This document shows positions 43,374 to 53,096 of a stretch of 64,000 nt of DNA, piece after piece. The stretch is from the NCBI RefSeq assembly GCF_018332695.1, contig NZ_BOQN01000023.1, positions 1 to 64,000 on the forward strand, read 5' to 3'. This DNA comes from Paractinoplanes toevensis. GTDB taxonomy: Bacteria > Actinomycetota > Actinomycetes > Mycobacteriales > Micromonosporaceae. The translations under genes were made by a program, and so were the position numbers. Within the stretch, counting starts at the first letter, position 1, and the number at the start of each line of letters is the position of its first letter. The notes under the pieces were generated by a model, which saw only the letters and a list, made by a program, of their open reading frames with translations, did not search any database and was not told the origin of the DNA.

Positions 43374-44237
43374 ATGAACGAGCACTTCACTCCTGAGCCC
43401 GCCGACGCGGGCACGTCCCCCGTCCCGTCCATCGACCTGGTAGCCGGTGACCCGCCGGTACCGATCACCGTCTGGCGTACCGCTCGCAGCGAGCAGGACA
43501 CCAGCCGCAGCATTCCGACCCGCCTGGCCTACCGGATCGTCGCCGCCTACAGCCACCCCGGTGAGGCGGTCATCGACCTGACCGACGGCCACGCCATGGC
43601 CGGCGTCACCGCCTCCGGTGGCCGCGTGCACCACAAGGCCTGGTTCTCCGACATCGCCACCCTCACGGTCGGACCGCCGAGCATCGCCGACGAAACCGAC
43701 CCGCCAGCCGGCGACGCCGACCCGCCGGGCGACGACGACGGCAGCGACGACGAGGACGCCGTCGCGATGACGGCGTGGTTCGGCGACGACCTCACCCACC
43801 CCGACCCGGCAGCACAGCCGAGCCCGCATGCCGATGCCGACGTGCGGATGGGAGCCGCCCTGGTGGTGGCGAACTGGCCGCTGGATCCGAGCGACACCAC
43901 CAACCACGTGCGGCTGTCCTGGCTGCTCGCCGCCTGCAGCACGATGCTGCGTCCCGGCGGCTGCCTCGTGCTGGTCGTCGCCGTCCCGACCGGGATGGCC
44001 GCCACCCCGCAGGACTTCACCCCGGTCGTGAAATCGGCATGTCGAGCCGGCCTGGGCTACCTGCAGCACATCGTTGCGGTGGCCGCCGACACCGACGGCG
44101 ACACCTTCTCTTACCACGCCACGGACGAGGAACTAATCGCCCTGCAGCACGCCCGCGCCCAGCAGTGGTTCGTGCACATCACGGTCCACGCGGACCTGCT
44201 GGTGTTCACCCCGACCGGGGGTGAGCACCGTGACTGA
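43374..44237 (+). CDS. Degenerate DNA-methylase-like protein
   Basis: ATG 43374 has GGAG ten bases upstream. The 287-residue protein has the plan of the SPPY methylase that follows: a motif I-like HPGEAVIDLTDGHAMAG, an acidic insert (about 110-130), and ALVVANWPLDPS where SPPY would be, then LRPGGCLVLVV. The AdoMet-binding and catalytic loops are altered, so it is probably inactive and may be a partner or specificity subunit. It opens the modification operon, 36 nt after the shared operator. Confidence 0.62.
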   Translation: MNEHFTPEPADAGTSPVPSIDLVAGDPPVPITVWRTARSEQDTSRSIPTRLAYRIVAAYSHPGEAVIDLTDGHAMAGVTASGGRVHHKAWFSDIATLTVGPPSIADETDPPAGDADPPGDDDGSDDEDAVAMTAWFGDDLTHPDPAAQPSPHADADVRMGAALVVANWPLDPSDTTNHVRLSWLLAACSTMLRPGGCLVLVVAVPTGMAATPQDFTPVVKSACRAGLGYLQHIVAVAADTDGDTFSYHATDEELIALQHARAQQWFVHITVHADLLVFTPTGGEHRD

Positions 44238-45153
44238 CGACCTCAACCCCCTGGGCCCGTCCGAACCGGGCGGGCCGATGTTCACCGGTGAGGACCTGTC
44301 GGTCTGGGCCACCGCGCAGTCGACCGGGCCGGTGCAGCGCCGCGGCCGATACCTGCCGCAGTCGATCAAGCACCCGGCGCGGATGCTGCCGGCGATCGCC
44401 GAGCACGCCGTACACGCCTACACCCGGCCCGGCGAGCTGGTGCTCGACCCGATGTGCGGGATCGGCACCACGATCGTCGAGGCCATCCACGCTGGCCGTG
44501 ACGGCATCGGCGTGGAGTACGAATCGCGGTGGTCCGACATTGCCGACGCCAACGTCGCCCACGCCCACACCCAGGGCGCCACCGGCCGCGGGTCGATCAT
44601 CCGCGGCGACGCCACCCGGCTGACCTCGCTGCTGCCCGCAGCATTGCAGGGGCAGGTGGCCCTGGTCGTGACCTCACCACCGTACGGGCCCACCGTGCAC
44701 GGCTCGGTCCGCCCGGAGGCCGGTGCCGGGATCCACAAGTCCAACGGGGCCTACAACGACGGCGCCGACAAGGGCAATCTGGCCTACCGCGACCTGGCCG
44801 GGCTCACCGACGGGTTCACGCAGATCCTCACCGGCTGCGCGGCGCTGCTCAAGCCCGGCGGCGTCGTCGTGGTCACGGCCCGGCCGTGGCGCAAGAAGGG
44901 CGAGCTGGTCGATCTGCCGTCGGCGGTCATCGCCGCCGGCACCGCGGCCGGGCTGGTCCCGGTCGAGCGGGCAGTGGCTTTGCTGGCCGCCGTCCGCGGC
45001 GGCCGGCTCGTGGCCCGCCCGTCGTTCTTCCAGCTGTCGTCGGTGCGTAAGGCCCGCGCGGCCGGGGTGCCGATGCACCTCATCGCGCACGAGGACGTCC
45101 TGGTCCTGCGCAAACCGCCGACCGCTGAGCCGACGGGGCGGGGGCGCCCGTGA
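44230..45153 (+). CDS. SPPY-type DNA methyltransferase
   Basis: I choose GTG 44230, which overlaps the previous stop in the junction GTGACTGA and has GGGGGTG upstream; GTG 44221 is an alternative. The 307-residue protein has the AdoMet motif VLDPMCGIGTT (72-81), a catalytic TSPPYGP (148-154) and LLKPGGVVVVTARPW. This is an amino-methyltransferase giving N4-methylcytosine or N6-methyladenine; the target sequence cannot be read from the gene. It is followed by the PAPS-reductase-like gene with GTGA overlap. Confidence 0.85.
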   Translation: MTDDLNPLGPSEPGGPMFTGEDLSVWATAQSTGPVQRRGRYLPQSIKHPARMLPAIAEHAVHAYTRPGELVLDPMCGIGTTIVEAIHAGRDGIGVEYESRWSDIADANVAHAHTQGATGRGSIIRGDATRLTSLLPAALQGQVALVVTSPPYGPTVHGSVRPEAGAGIHKSNGAYNDGADKGNLAYRDLAGLTDGFTQILTGCAALLKPGGVVVVTARPWRKKGELVDLPSAVIAAGTAAGLVPVERAVALLAAVRGGRLVARPSFFQLSSVRKARAAGVPMHLIAHEDVLVLRKPPTAEPTGRGRP

Positions 45154-46061
45154 CCGACCCCACCTACAGGTTCCTGTCGCTGGGCGCCGGGGTCCAGAGT
45201 TCCACCTGCCTGCTGCTTGCCGCCCACGGCCGGATCCCCAGGTTCGACGCGGCGATCTTCTCCGACACGGGCTGGGAGCCAGCCGCCGTCTACGAGCATC
45301 TGCACCGGCTCGAACAGCTCGCCGAGTCGGCGGGGATCCCGGTGGTGCGGGTGTCAGCCGGGAACATCCGCGCTGACGCGCTCGACCCGCACCACCGGTT
45401 CGCCTCCATGCCGCTGTTCACCCTCGGCCCTAACGGTGAGACCGGGATGGCCCGCCGGCAGTGCACCTCGGAGTACAAGATCCGCCCGATCAAGGCCGAG
45501 GTACGGCGCCGTCTGGGTTACCCGCACCCCGCCAGGGTGCCGGCCGGGATGTGGGCGCAGATGGCGATCGGGATCTCGGTCGACGAGATCGGCCGGGCCC
45601 GCGACGCCGACGTCGCCTTCATGCGCAACACCTTCCCCCTGCTGGACCTCGAGTGGCGGCGCAGCGACTGCCTGCGCTACCTGCAGGCCCACGGGTGGGC
45701 GGACACGCCGAAGTCGTCGTGCCTGGGGTGCCCGTTCCACGACGACGCGTTCTGGGTGACGCTGAAAGAGAACAACCCCGAAGAGTGGGCGGACGCCGTC
45801 GCGTTCGACCACGCGATCCGACACGGCTCCGCGCGGGCCAACGCCGACGGGCATCCGCTGCGCGGGCAGTTCTTCCTGCACCGCCAACGCGTTCCGCTCG
45901 AGCAGGTCGTCCTGCGGCCTCGCCGGCAACCCGATCCGGACGCGCCGGGGTGCGGCCCGTGGACGTGCCCGCACCCGGGCGAACCAGCGCCGGCGCACGC
46001 GCAGCCGCACGCCGGCTCCAGTCGTGATCCGGAGACCGTGTCGGCTGGGGAGGTGGCGTGA
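45150..46061 (+). CDS. PAPS-reductase-like PP-loop protein
   Basis: GTG 45150 is coupled to the methylase stop. The 303-residue protein starts with the PP-loop SLGAGVQSS (10-18), has C105 in QCTSEYKIRPIK, C174, and C191-L-G-C194, a set fitting an iron-sulfur cluster as in PAPS reductases and the DndC/IscS-dependent DNA thiolation enzymes. Such proteins are common on phages and elements. Between two DNA methylases a part in base or backbone modification is plausible, but no DndB, DndD or DndE gene is present, so I do not call phosphorothioation. Confidence 0.75.
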   Translation: MTDPTYRFLSLGAGVQSSTCLLLAAHGRIPRFDAAIFSDTGWEPAAVYEHLHRLEQLAESAGIPVVRVSAGNIRADALDPHHRFASMPLFTLGPNGETGMARRQCTSEYKIRPIKAEVRRRLGYPHPARVPAGMWAQMAIGISVDEIGRARDADVAFMRNTFPLLDLEWRRSDCLRYLQAHGWADTPKSSCLGCPFHDDAFWVTLKENNPEEWADAVAFDHAIRHGSARANADGHPLRGQFFLHRQRVPLEQVVLRPRRQPDPDAPGCGPWTCPHPGEPAPAHAQPHAGSSRDPETVSAGEVA

Positions 46062-47468
46062 TTGCCGCCGAGCCCGGACCGCTCATCGGCTCGTTGTGTA
46101 CCGGTTACGGCGGCCTCGACCTGGCCGTCGAGCTGGTGCTCAGCGGCCGGCTCGCCTGGTACGCCGAAACCGACCGGCACGCCCAAGCCGTACTCACCCA
46201 CCACTGGCCCGACGTGCCCAACCTCGGCGACCTACGCACCGTCGACTGGGCCCAGGTCGACCCGGTCGACGTCCTCACCGCAGGTTTCCCCTGCCAGGAC
46301 ATCTCGAATGCCGGCAAACGCGCCGGCATCACCGGCCAGCACTCCAGCCTGTGGACCTGCGTCGCCGACGCCGTTCGGGTACTTCGACCCGGACTCGTCG
46401 TCGTGGAGAACGTCGCCGCCCTGCTCCGGCGAGGATTCGACGTCGTCCACCGTGACCTGGCCGCGCTCGGGTACGACACGAGCTGGACGTGCCTACGCGC
46501 ATCCGACGTCGGCGCCGCCCACCGCCGCGACCGGCTGTTCCTGCTCGCCGCCCCCGCCGAACGGATCGGGGGTGCGCACGTTGCCGACACCGTGCGCTCG
46601 TGACGGCAAAGGCCGTGGTCATCAGCGCAGCAGCCTGCCAACGCTTCTGCAGTCCGAGGGCGGCGTGCACGGCCCGCTGCCAACGCCGACGGCTGTCGCG
46701 TACGGCTCCAACCGGTCGCCGTCGCCGGGGGCGACCCGCCGGCCCGGCCTACATCAGTGGGCCTGCCAGCTGCTGCCCACCCCGACGGCCGGGGACAGCC
46801 GTTCGTCGGCCGACGCCACCGCCGGGCGCAGCAGCCCGCACACCGGGCACGCCGGTCGCACGCTGACCGACGCCGCCCGGCTGCTGCCCACCCCGCGGGC
46901 CAGCGACACCGGCACCCCGGGCTGGCGCGCCGGAAACGGTTTCCGACCGCCGTTGTCGCAGGTGCTGCTGCCCACCCCCCGCGCGAGCGACGGGGAGAAG
47001 GGATGTCCGGGGCAACGGGGCTCGCACGGGGATCTGACCCTGCCCTCGGCGGCGGTCCGGGTTCCGGTGCGCACGGTGCCGACACCGCGGGCGTCCGACG
47101 GGCACGGCTGGAACCGGCACGGCGACGGCGGCGCGGACCTGGTCACCGCCATGGTCGACCTGCAGAACTCCGGGTTGGGGGACCTCGACGAGGCGCGGTG
47201 GGGTGTCTACGCCGCCGCGATAGCCCGGTGGGAGGTAATCCTGGCCCGGCCGGTGCCGGACCCGACGCAACCCGGCCGGCACGGCAGGCCCGTGCTGGCG
47301 CCGCCGTTCGTCGAATGGCTCATGGGTGTCCCGCACGGCTGGGTCACCGACCTGGACCTGCCGCGCACCGCCGCGTTGCGGGTGCTCGGGAACGGGGTCG
47401 TCCCGCAGCAGGCGACAGCCGCGATCCAGGCGCTGCTGTGCCCGTGCCGGTGGCAGGTGAAGCCATGA
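46058..47468 (+). pseudogene. C5-cytosine DNA methyltransferase with an internal frameshift
   Basis: GTG 46058 overlaps the upstream stop (GTGA). Residues 1-165 hold motif I (GSLCTGYGGLDLA), catalytic FPCQ with C79, and ENV (117-119). At about 46566-46573, in a run of five G, the frame shifts +1; the second frame runs to 47468 with a row of LPTPxASD-type repeats and the C-terminal LGNGVVPQQ motif. Removing one G joins the two into about 469 residues. Either the gene is dead or the base is a sequencing error. Confidence 0.75.
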
Positions 47469-47632
47469 CCACCAATCAGAATGGACCTGCCGCATCCCCT
47501 GAAGACGGGCCGTTGCTGTACTCCAGGAACGGCCCGGTCAGCCTGCACCTGGGCGACGCCCGCGAGGTCCTGGCCGCGATGCCCGACGGCAGCGTCGACT
47601 GCGTGGTCACCTCCCCGCCGTTCTGGGGTCTG
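47465..47632 (+). pseudogene. 5' fragment of an SPPF-type DNA methyltransferase
   Basis: ATG 47465 overlaps the stop of the C5 methylase as ATGA. It encodes about 56 residues including LHLGDAREVLAAMPDGSVD and the catalytic CVVTSPPFWGL, then runs into foreign sequence and stops. The sequel, beginning RDYGTGSWQGGDPDC, lies at 56807, 9.17 kb away. Confidence 0.8.
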
Positions 47633-47672
47633 CTTCACTGAACCTCGGCGAACGTCGATGGACACTCCACTA

Positions 47673-48856
47673 GACACCTTTCGAGGTCAGGGTCTGAGAT
47701 GGGTCTATTGAAGACGCTTTTGGGGGATCGACTGTTTTAGGTGTTATCGGTTGTGCTGGTGGTATGCGGTACGGCGATGGTGGTGGGGTGGATCAGCGGC
47801 AGCGGCAGCGGCGTGAGCAGGTGCGTTGGCGGGCGGCGGGTTTGTTCGCGGCCGGTGTGACGGCGCCGCAGGTCGCGGTGATCCTGGAGGTGTCGACGAA
47901 GTCGGCGTATCAGTGGCGGCGGTCGTGGGTGGCCGGTGGCACGGCGGGGTTGGCGTCGAAGGGGGCTCCAGGGCCGCAGCCGGTGTTGTCGGATGCCCAG
48001 CTGCTCCGGCTCGGCCAGCGGTTGGCTGCTGGTCCTGCGGCGGCCGGCTACGGCGATGATCAGCGGTGGACGCTGGTGCGGGTGGTCGCGGTGATCGCCG
48101 GCCTGTTTCATCTGCGGGTCAGTGTCAGTACGGCCTGGCAGGTGATGCGCCGGTTGGGATACACCGTCCAGTTGCCGGTGCATCGGGCGATCGAGCGGGA
48201 CGAGGACGCGATCGCGTCGTGGCGCAGGTATCAATGGCCGGCGCTAAAAGAGTCGCCGCCCGCAGCGGTGCGTGGATCTGTTTCGCTGACGAGTGCGGGC
48301 AGACGTTAAGGGCGCACAAGGCCACCACGTGGGCGCCGCGGGGTGTCACTCCGGTCGTGAAGGTCACCGCGGCCGGGAATGTGCGGGTGTCGGTGGCGGG
48401 GCTGGTCTGTTACCGGCCGGGCCGGCGGTCCCGGTTGATCTATCGGGCGATGGTGCACGGCAAACGTAAGGGCACACCTAAGGGGTTCCGCGAGGCTGAC
48501 TTCGTCCGACTGCTCGATGCCGCCCATCAGCGGTTGCAGGCGCCGATCGTGCTGGTCTGGGACAACCTGTCCGCGCACCGGTCGGCCCGGATGCGCGCGA
48601 TGATCGCGTCCCGGCCGTGGCTGCGGGTTTATCAGCTACCGGCCTATGCACCCGAGCTCAACCCGGTCGAGAAGGTGTGGTCGGCGATGAAACGCAGTCT
48701 GGCGAACCTGCCCGCCCGCACCGCCGGTCAGTTGCACACCGCAGTCAAGAACCGGCTGAAACGGATGCAATACCGGCCCGGTCTGATCGACGGCTACCTC
48801 GCCGCAACAGGCCTATCCCCACCAACACCAGCCAGACCCTGACCTCAAAAGGTGTC
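47673..48856 (+). mobile_element. IS630-family insertion sequence
   Basis: Terminal inverted repeats of 24 bp with one mismatch (47673-47696 and 48833-48856, outer ends GACACCTTT) and a TA on each side (47671-47672 and 48857-48858), the target duplication typical of IS630/mariner relatives. Length 1184 bp. Confidence 0.9.
47764..48842 (+). CDS. IS630 transposase made by -1 frameshift from two overlapping ORFs
   Basis: The first frame (47764-48309) holds the helix-turn-helix DNA-binding part (FAAGVTAPQVAVILEVSTKSAYQWRR). The second (-1) frame, to 48842, holds the DDE nuclease: D in WICFADECGQ, D in LVWDNLSAHRS and E in LPAYAPELNPVEKVW. The switch fits the A-AAA-G slippery string at 48246-48250, giving ...WPALK then RVAARSG... 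The full product would be about 359 residues. Both catalytic parts look intact, so the element may be active. Confidence 0.85.
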
Positions 48857-49332
48857 TAGACGAGACCTCGTCGGATAGCCGCGATGTCGGGTTAGTCGTC
48901 GAGCCCATGTCGTTCAGCACGACTTTGTTCCGCTTCCGGTCGCCGTAGGACGTTCCGGTTCTGCCAGAAGAGGTGAATCCGGATCGAGCCTTACGTCGAC
49001 GTTTCGGCGCTGATTCGGCGGCGTCGTCCGGGCGGTGGACCACCCACCGGGCGGCGTTCGAAGCCGTCCGACAGCGCCCTGCGCCGCCGGTGACCACCCC
49101 AACTGCTCCCTGGCCGATCACCAGGTTTGGGAGCAGCACCGAACCGATCTTGCCGCGCACGCCCATATCAGGCAGCCCATACTGAAGGTCGACTTAGCTC
49201 TTACGAGGCATTCTTCGCGGCAAGATCGGCTGGCGGCGGGTCACTCCGAAGCGGTCTGGGCGGGCGGTGCAGAACGGTCAGGAGTAATGTCAAGAGGCAA
49301 CTCACCATGACGGCGAGGGGTCTGGTTCGGGC
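48857..49332. other. Intergenic left part of the island
   Basis: About 475 bases between the IS and the NACHT gene. Very short ORFs precede the NACHT start (7 codons with AGGAG at 49288, then 15 codons by ATGA overlap), but I do not treat them as genes. No promoter was recognised. Confidence 0.4.
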
Positions 49333-52300
49333 ATGGGAATCGCGCCGTTACTGAGCATCGGGCTTCCGCTCGTGCGGGTCTTACTGCGGCTGCAGAATCC
49401 CAGCGGTGGCGATCTCGCCGACTCCATCACGGACTTCAGCCAGCTAGCCACGTCGGTCAAGGATCGGGCTGATCAGCGGGAGATCGGCCGGAATCTCGAA
49501 CGTATCTCCGACAAGGTCATCAGGCGGCTCGACAAGTTCATTCAGATCGAATTTCGCAAGGCGACCGAGGACGAGATCGAACGGGCGGCAGGCATCGTGG
49601 CGGCGGCGCTTACCCGGGCCGGCTCGGCCGACCTCACCGCCGTGGTGAGCAACGACGTGCAGGTGCGGGCGCTGGAGCGGTACACCCTCGAGCACAGCGA
49701 CTTCGCCACCGAAGCCGCCGAACTCGGCAGCGTCACCAAGGCCGCCGGGCGTGGCCGACCGGATCTCGAAGACCTGGCCTACAAGCTACTGCGCGAGACC
49801 TGCTACGAGGTAGTCGAGCTGGCTCACAAGCATCCCAATTTGACCGCCACCGCGCTGGCCGGGCTGCTGTCGCGCACCACTGAACTGCGCGAACTGCTCG
49901 ACTCGGTCGATCGGTCGCTGAACGATCTGCCCGGTCGTACTGCCGCGCTTACCGGGGAGGACCAGCGGACCGAGCAGCAGCGCGCATTCGGCGAGTTTGC
50001 GCTGGACTACCGGCGTGCGGTCGCTAATGATCAGGACAAACTCGAACTTTATGGCGTCGACCTGATCCGCGAGGTGCGGCGCTACTCCCTGACCGCCGCC
50101 TATCTGTCCCTGAGGCTGGCCGTGTCATGGTCGGACGACGATCAGGCTGGGGACGGCGACGTCGCGGCAATGCTGCCGGCGCACGGACTGGCGGTGCTGC
50201 GCGGCGCGGCGGGCGCGGGTAAGACCACGATCCTGCAGTGGCTGGCCACCAACGTCGCGCGCCGCACGTTGAGCGGCAGGCTCGCCCACCTCAACGACCA
50301 TGTGCCGTTCGTCATCAAGCTGCGCAACTACGCCGATCGGCCGTTCCCGAAGATCGCCGGACTGGCCGCGGACACCACGCAGAGCACCCTGGTCGGCGAA
50401 CCGGACGGCTGGATCGGCGACGTGTTCCAGCAGAACGTGCTGCTGCTAGTCGACGGGCTGGACGAGCTGTCTGACCGAAAGCAGGAGGATCTGGTCACCT
50501 GGCTCGAGGGCTTCGAAGGGCTGGGGCGGCGCGTTCTGATCGTGTTGACCTCGCGGCCAACCGCTGACCCTGTGCTGCGGTCCCTGTCGCGCCTGGGGTT
50601 CTCCACCACTCGCATCATCGACGTGCTGCCGCTGGACCGCGAGCAGATCCGCAGTTTCGTTATGCATTGGCACACGGCAATTGCCTCCCAGTTCACCGGC
50701 GCCGAGCGAGCCAAGCTCGAGGGCCAGGCGGGCAAGGTCGCGGCAAAGGTGTCCAGCGACCGTGAATATTTGCTGCTCGCCTCCTCGCCGCTGCTCTGCG
50801 CGGTACTGTGCGCGTTGTTCCACTTGAAACGTGGCATCCTTCCGTCGCACCGGATCGAAATTTACGACACGCTACTCAACTTGCTGCTAGGTGACCGTGA
50901 CGCGCACAAGCGGGTAGAGGTTGACCAGGTGCGTCTCAGCCCCACCGAAAAGCGGATGGTGCTGGAGGAGATCGCCGACTTCATGCTCACCAACGAGCTT
51001 TCCGAGGCGGAGCACTCCCGCATCGTGGACGTCGTTGGGCGGAGCGGGGTCGCGTCCCGCTTCGGGTCAGCCACCCCGCAGGAGGTCGTCCGGCACCTGC
51101 TCGCTCGGTCCGGCATACTGCGGACCCCGAGCGAAGGCCTCGTCGACTTCGTGCACCGGACCTTCCTGGAATACCTGGCAGCCCGATCGTTGGTCCGACA
51201 GGACCGGATCGAGCTGCTCGCCTCCAACGTCGAGAAGGCCAACTGGAACGAGGCGGTCGTGCTCGCGGCCGGCGTCGGCATTGAGCGGCAGGTGGAGTTA
51301 CTGGTCGGCGCTGTCGTCGCCCGGGCAGAGGCCGCCGATGACCCGTTGCTGTCGGTCACCTGCGCGAGTCTCCTCGATACCGCGCTCGTGGTCCCGAAGG
51401 ATCTTCGGCCCCGGATCTTGCGGATCATCGCCCGCATCGTGCCGCCGATGGATGAGGCCACCGCAAAGGCGTGCGCGGCCGCCGGCAACAGCCTGCTGCA
51501 GCCGATGCGCGATGCGCTGCAGGCCCCGGACCTGCACCCGCTGGCGCTTCAGACTTCGATTCGGACGCTCGGCGAGATCGGTACGCCCGAGGCATTGGCC
51601 GTGCTTGGGGCCATTCCGGCCCGCCACCGGGTCGACGCGATCAAGCAGCTGGTGGCGGTGTGGACCTGGTTCGACCCACGCGAATTCGCCGAGACCGTAT
51701 TGCGGAATCTCGCGCCAGAGCGGGGCGTCCCGGTCACTCTGCCGAATTCGATGCTGCTGCCGCACATCCGCGGCCTGCACGCGAACTTCCTCTGGGAGTG
51801 CGCAGTGGAGGTGCCAGAGGAGTCGTTCAACGACAACTGCCGGGACGTGCGAATCCAGACGTTATGGGTCTCTAACTTGCAGGTCTTGCAGGATCCGCGC
51901 GCGCGGGACGGCGAGTTCTTGTGGACGATCGACGGGCTGCGGCGGGTGCGCGCGGACGGGCTGCGGTCGGTCCGGGTCACGGCGGACAGCGACGCCGCGC
52001 GGGCCGGGTCGATCGAGGACGTGACGTTCCGGCTGCGCAACGGCTCGATCGGCGTGGACGTCTGGGATCATCTGCCCGGCCTGCGAAGTATAGAGCTCGG
52101 CGGTGACGTTGAGGTCGACTTCAGGGGGCTGTGCCGGTCTACACGGCTGCACCGGCTGATCCTCGACGGGAAGGTGCGGTCGAGCGAGCCCACCGACTTC
52201 GATCTGCCCGCGCTGACGGAGCTGCACTGGGCCGACACGGACGACACGGAACTGCTGATGAGCATCGTATACGGGGCGCCGGAGCTGCAGAGGGTGTCGA

Positions 52301-52767
52301 TCGCCGGGGTGTCCGGCCTGGCGAACCTAGACTTCCTGTCCCGGGCCGCATCACTGCGGGTGGTCGAGCTGACGGATCTCGAGGATCTGTCAGACGTGTC
52401 CACTCTGGTGAATCTCGGCGGCCTGCAAACGGTTAAGGTCGGTGGGAATCACGCGCTGGAATCGTCGCGGTCGCTGGAGTTGCTGGCGTCGGAGGTCGAG
52501 GACCTCGCGATCGACGGCCTCGACCTGGGTCGGTTCTCCTGGTCGGAATACGACGCAAGCGTCGCGGTGCCGGTGGCCGGCCCGGTCGATCCGGAGGCGG
52601 CACGGGAGCAGGACCAGGCGGAGGCTATGGAAAAGCTGGAAGAGGAGTACGGTCCGCTGCTGCCCTGGGACGAGGAGGAACGCGTCTGGGAAGCCGAGCT
52701 GGAACTCGAGGACCCCGATGTAGAAGCCGACATCGGTGACGCTGACCAGAGCGGGAAGTCGGAGTAG
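49333..52767 (+). CDS. NACHT ATPase with C-terminal leucine-rich-like repeats (bacterial NLR-like)
   Basis: The 1144-residue protein has a helical N-terminal region (about 1-280) unlike a known effector, then a NACHT/STAND module with Walker A GAAGAGKT (291-298), Walker B LLLVDGLDEL (370-379), and TSRP (406-409). The C-terminal third (about 850-1100) shows strand-turn repeats of the type L..L.L.....L..L.HW. as in leucine-rich repeats. Bacterial NACHT proteins of this build are antiphage sensors that trigger abortive responses. The start ATG 49333 has a weak ribosome site. The gene is cargo of the Tn554-like island and faces the recombinases. Confidence 0.85.
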   Translation: MGIAPLLSIGLPLVRVLLRLQNPSGGDLADSITDFSQLATSVKDRADQREIGRNLERISDKVIRRLDKFIQIEFRKATEDEIERAAGIVAAALTRAGSADLTAVVSNDVQVRALERYTLEHSDFATEAAELGSVTKAAGRGRPDLEDLAYKLLRETCYEVVELAHKHPNLTATALAGLLSRTTELRELLDSVDRSLNDLPGRTAALTGEDQRTEQQRAFGEFALDYRRAVANDQDKLELYGVDLIREVRRYSLTAAYLSLRLAVSWSDDDQAGDGDVAAMLPAHGLAVLRGAAGAGKTTILQWLATNVARRTLSGRLAHLNDHVPFVIKLRNYADRPFPKIAGLAADTTQSTLVGEPDGWIGDVFQQNVLLLVDGLDELSDRKQEDLVTWLEGFEGLGRRVLIVLTSRPTADPVLRSLSRLGFSTTRIIDVLPLDREQIRSFVMHWHTAIASQFTGAERAKLEGQAGKVAAKVSSDREYLLLASSPLLCAVLCALFHLKRGILPSHRIEIYDTLLNLLLGDRDAHKRVEVDQVRLSPTEKRMVLEEIADFMLTNELSEAEHSRIVDVVGRSGVASRFGSATPQEVVRHLLARSGILRTPSEGLVDFVHRTFLEYLAARSLVRQDRIELLASNVEKANWNEAVVLAAGVGIERQVELLVGAVVARAEAADDPLLSVTCASLLDTALVVPKDLRPRILRIIARIVPPMDEATAKACAAAGNSLLQPMRDALQAPDLHPLALQTSIRTLGEIGTPEALAVLGAIPARHRVDAIKQLVAVWTWFDPREFAETVLRNLAPERGVPVTLPNSMLLPHIRGLHANFLWECAVEVPEESFNDNCRDVRIQTLWVSNLQVLQDPRARDGEFLWTIDGLRRVRADGLRSVRVTADSDAARAGSIEDVTFRLRNGSIGVDVWDHLPGLRSIELGGDVEVDFRGLCRSTRLHRLILDGKVRSSEPTDFDLPALTELHWADTDDTELLMSIVYGAPELQRVSIAGVSGLANLDFLSRAASLRVVELTDLEDLSDVSTLVNLGGLQTVKVGGNHALESSRSLELLASEVEDLAIDGLDLGRFSWSEYDASVAVPVAGPVDPEAAREQDQAEAMEKLEEEYGPLLPWDEEERVWEAELELEDPDVEADIGDADQSGKSE

Positions 52768-53096
52768 TGCCGTACGGATGAGGAGGTTAGGCGTCGAGTC
52801 TCTTCGGGCGCACAGACTCTTGAAGGACCTGAACTACGAGAATGCAGTTCAGACCCTCGTGTCGCTCCCAGATGGCGGTGAAGCGTGGCCTGTCGGCCGC
52901 AGCGCACATTTCTGCTTCTGAGTGAGCGCCCGTCGACGCAAGGACCTGTGCAACTGACCGGTCGCTGTACGATCGATAGGACTTCGTTGGCAACCCGCCC
53001 TGGATGTTCGGAGAGCCGTTGCCCGCGACTTCGTAAGGTCACTTCTCAGCGGGTCGGCATTAGCGGGCGGCTGGCTCCAGACCTAGCACCGCTGTC
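52768..53096. other. Intergenic between convergent NACHT and recombinase genes
   Basis: 330 bases. A tnpC-like gene would be expected here after tnpB, but no ORF with such a sequence was found; one 68-codon minus-strand frame (52787-52993) has no support. Confidence 0.45.

Noticed and set aside
43374..47641. Dnd-type phosphorothioation system around the PAPS-reductase-like gene
   Set aside because: No DndB, DndD, DndE or SspB-D homologues are visible; the PP-loop protein alone does not support it.
52787..52993. 68-codon ORF as a TnpC gene of the Tn554-like island
   Set aside because: Its sequence has no resemblance to the small helical TnpC-type proteins and there is no ribosome site.
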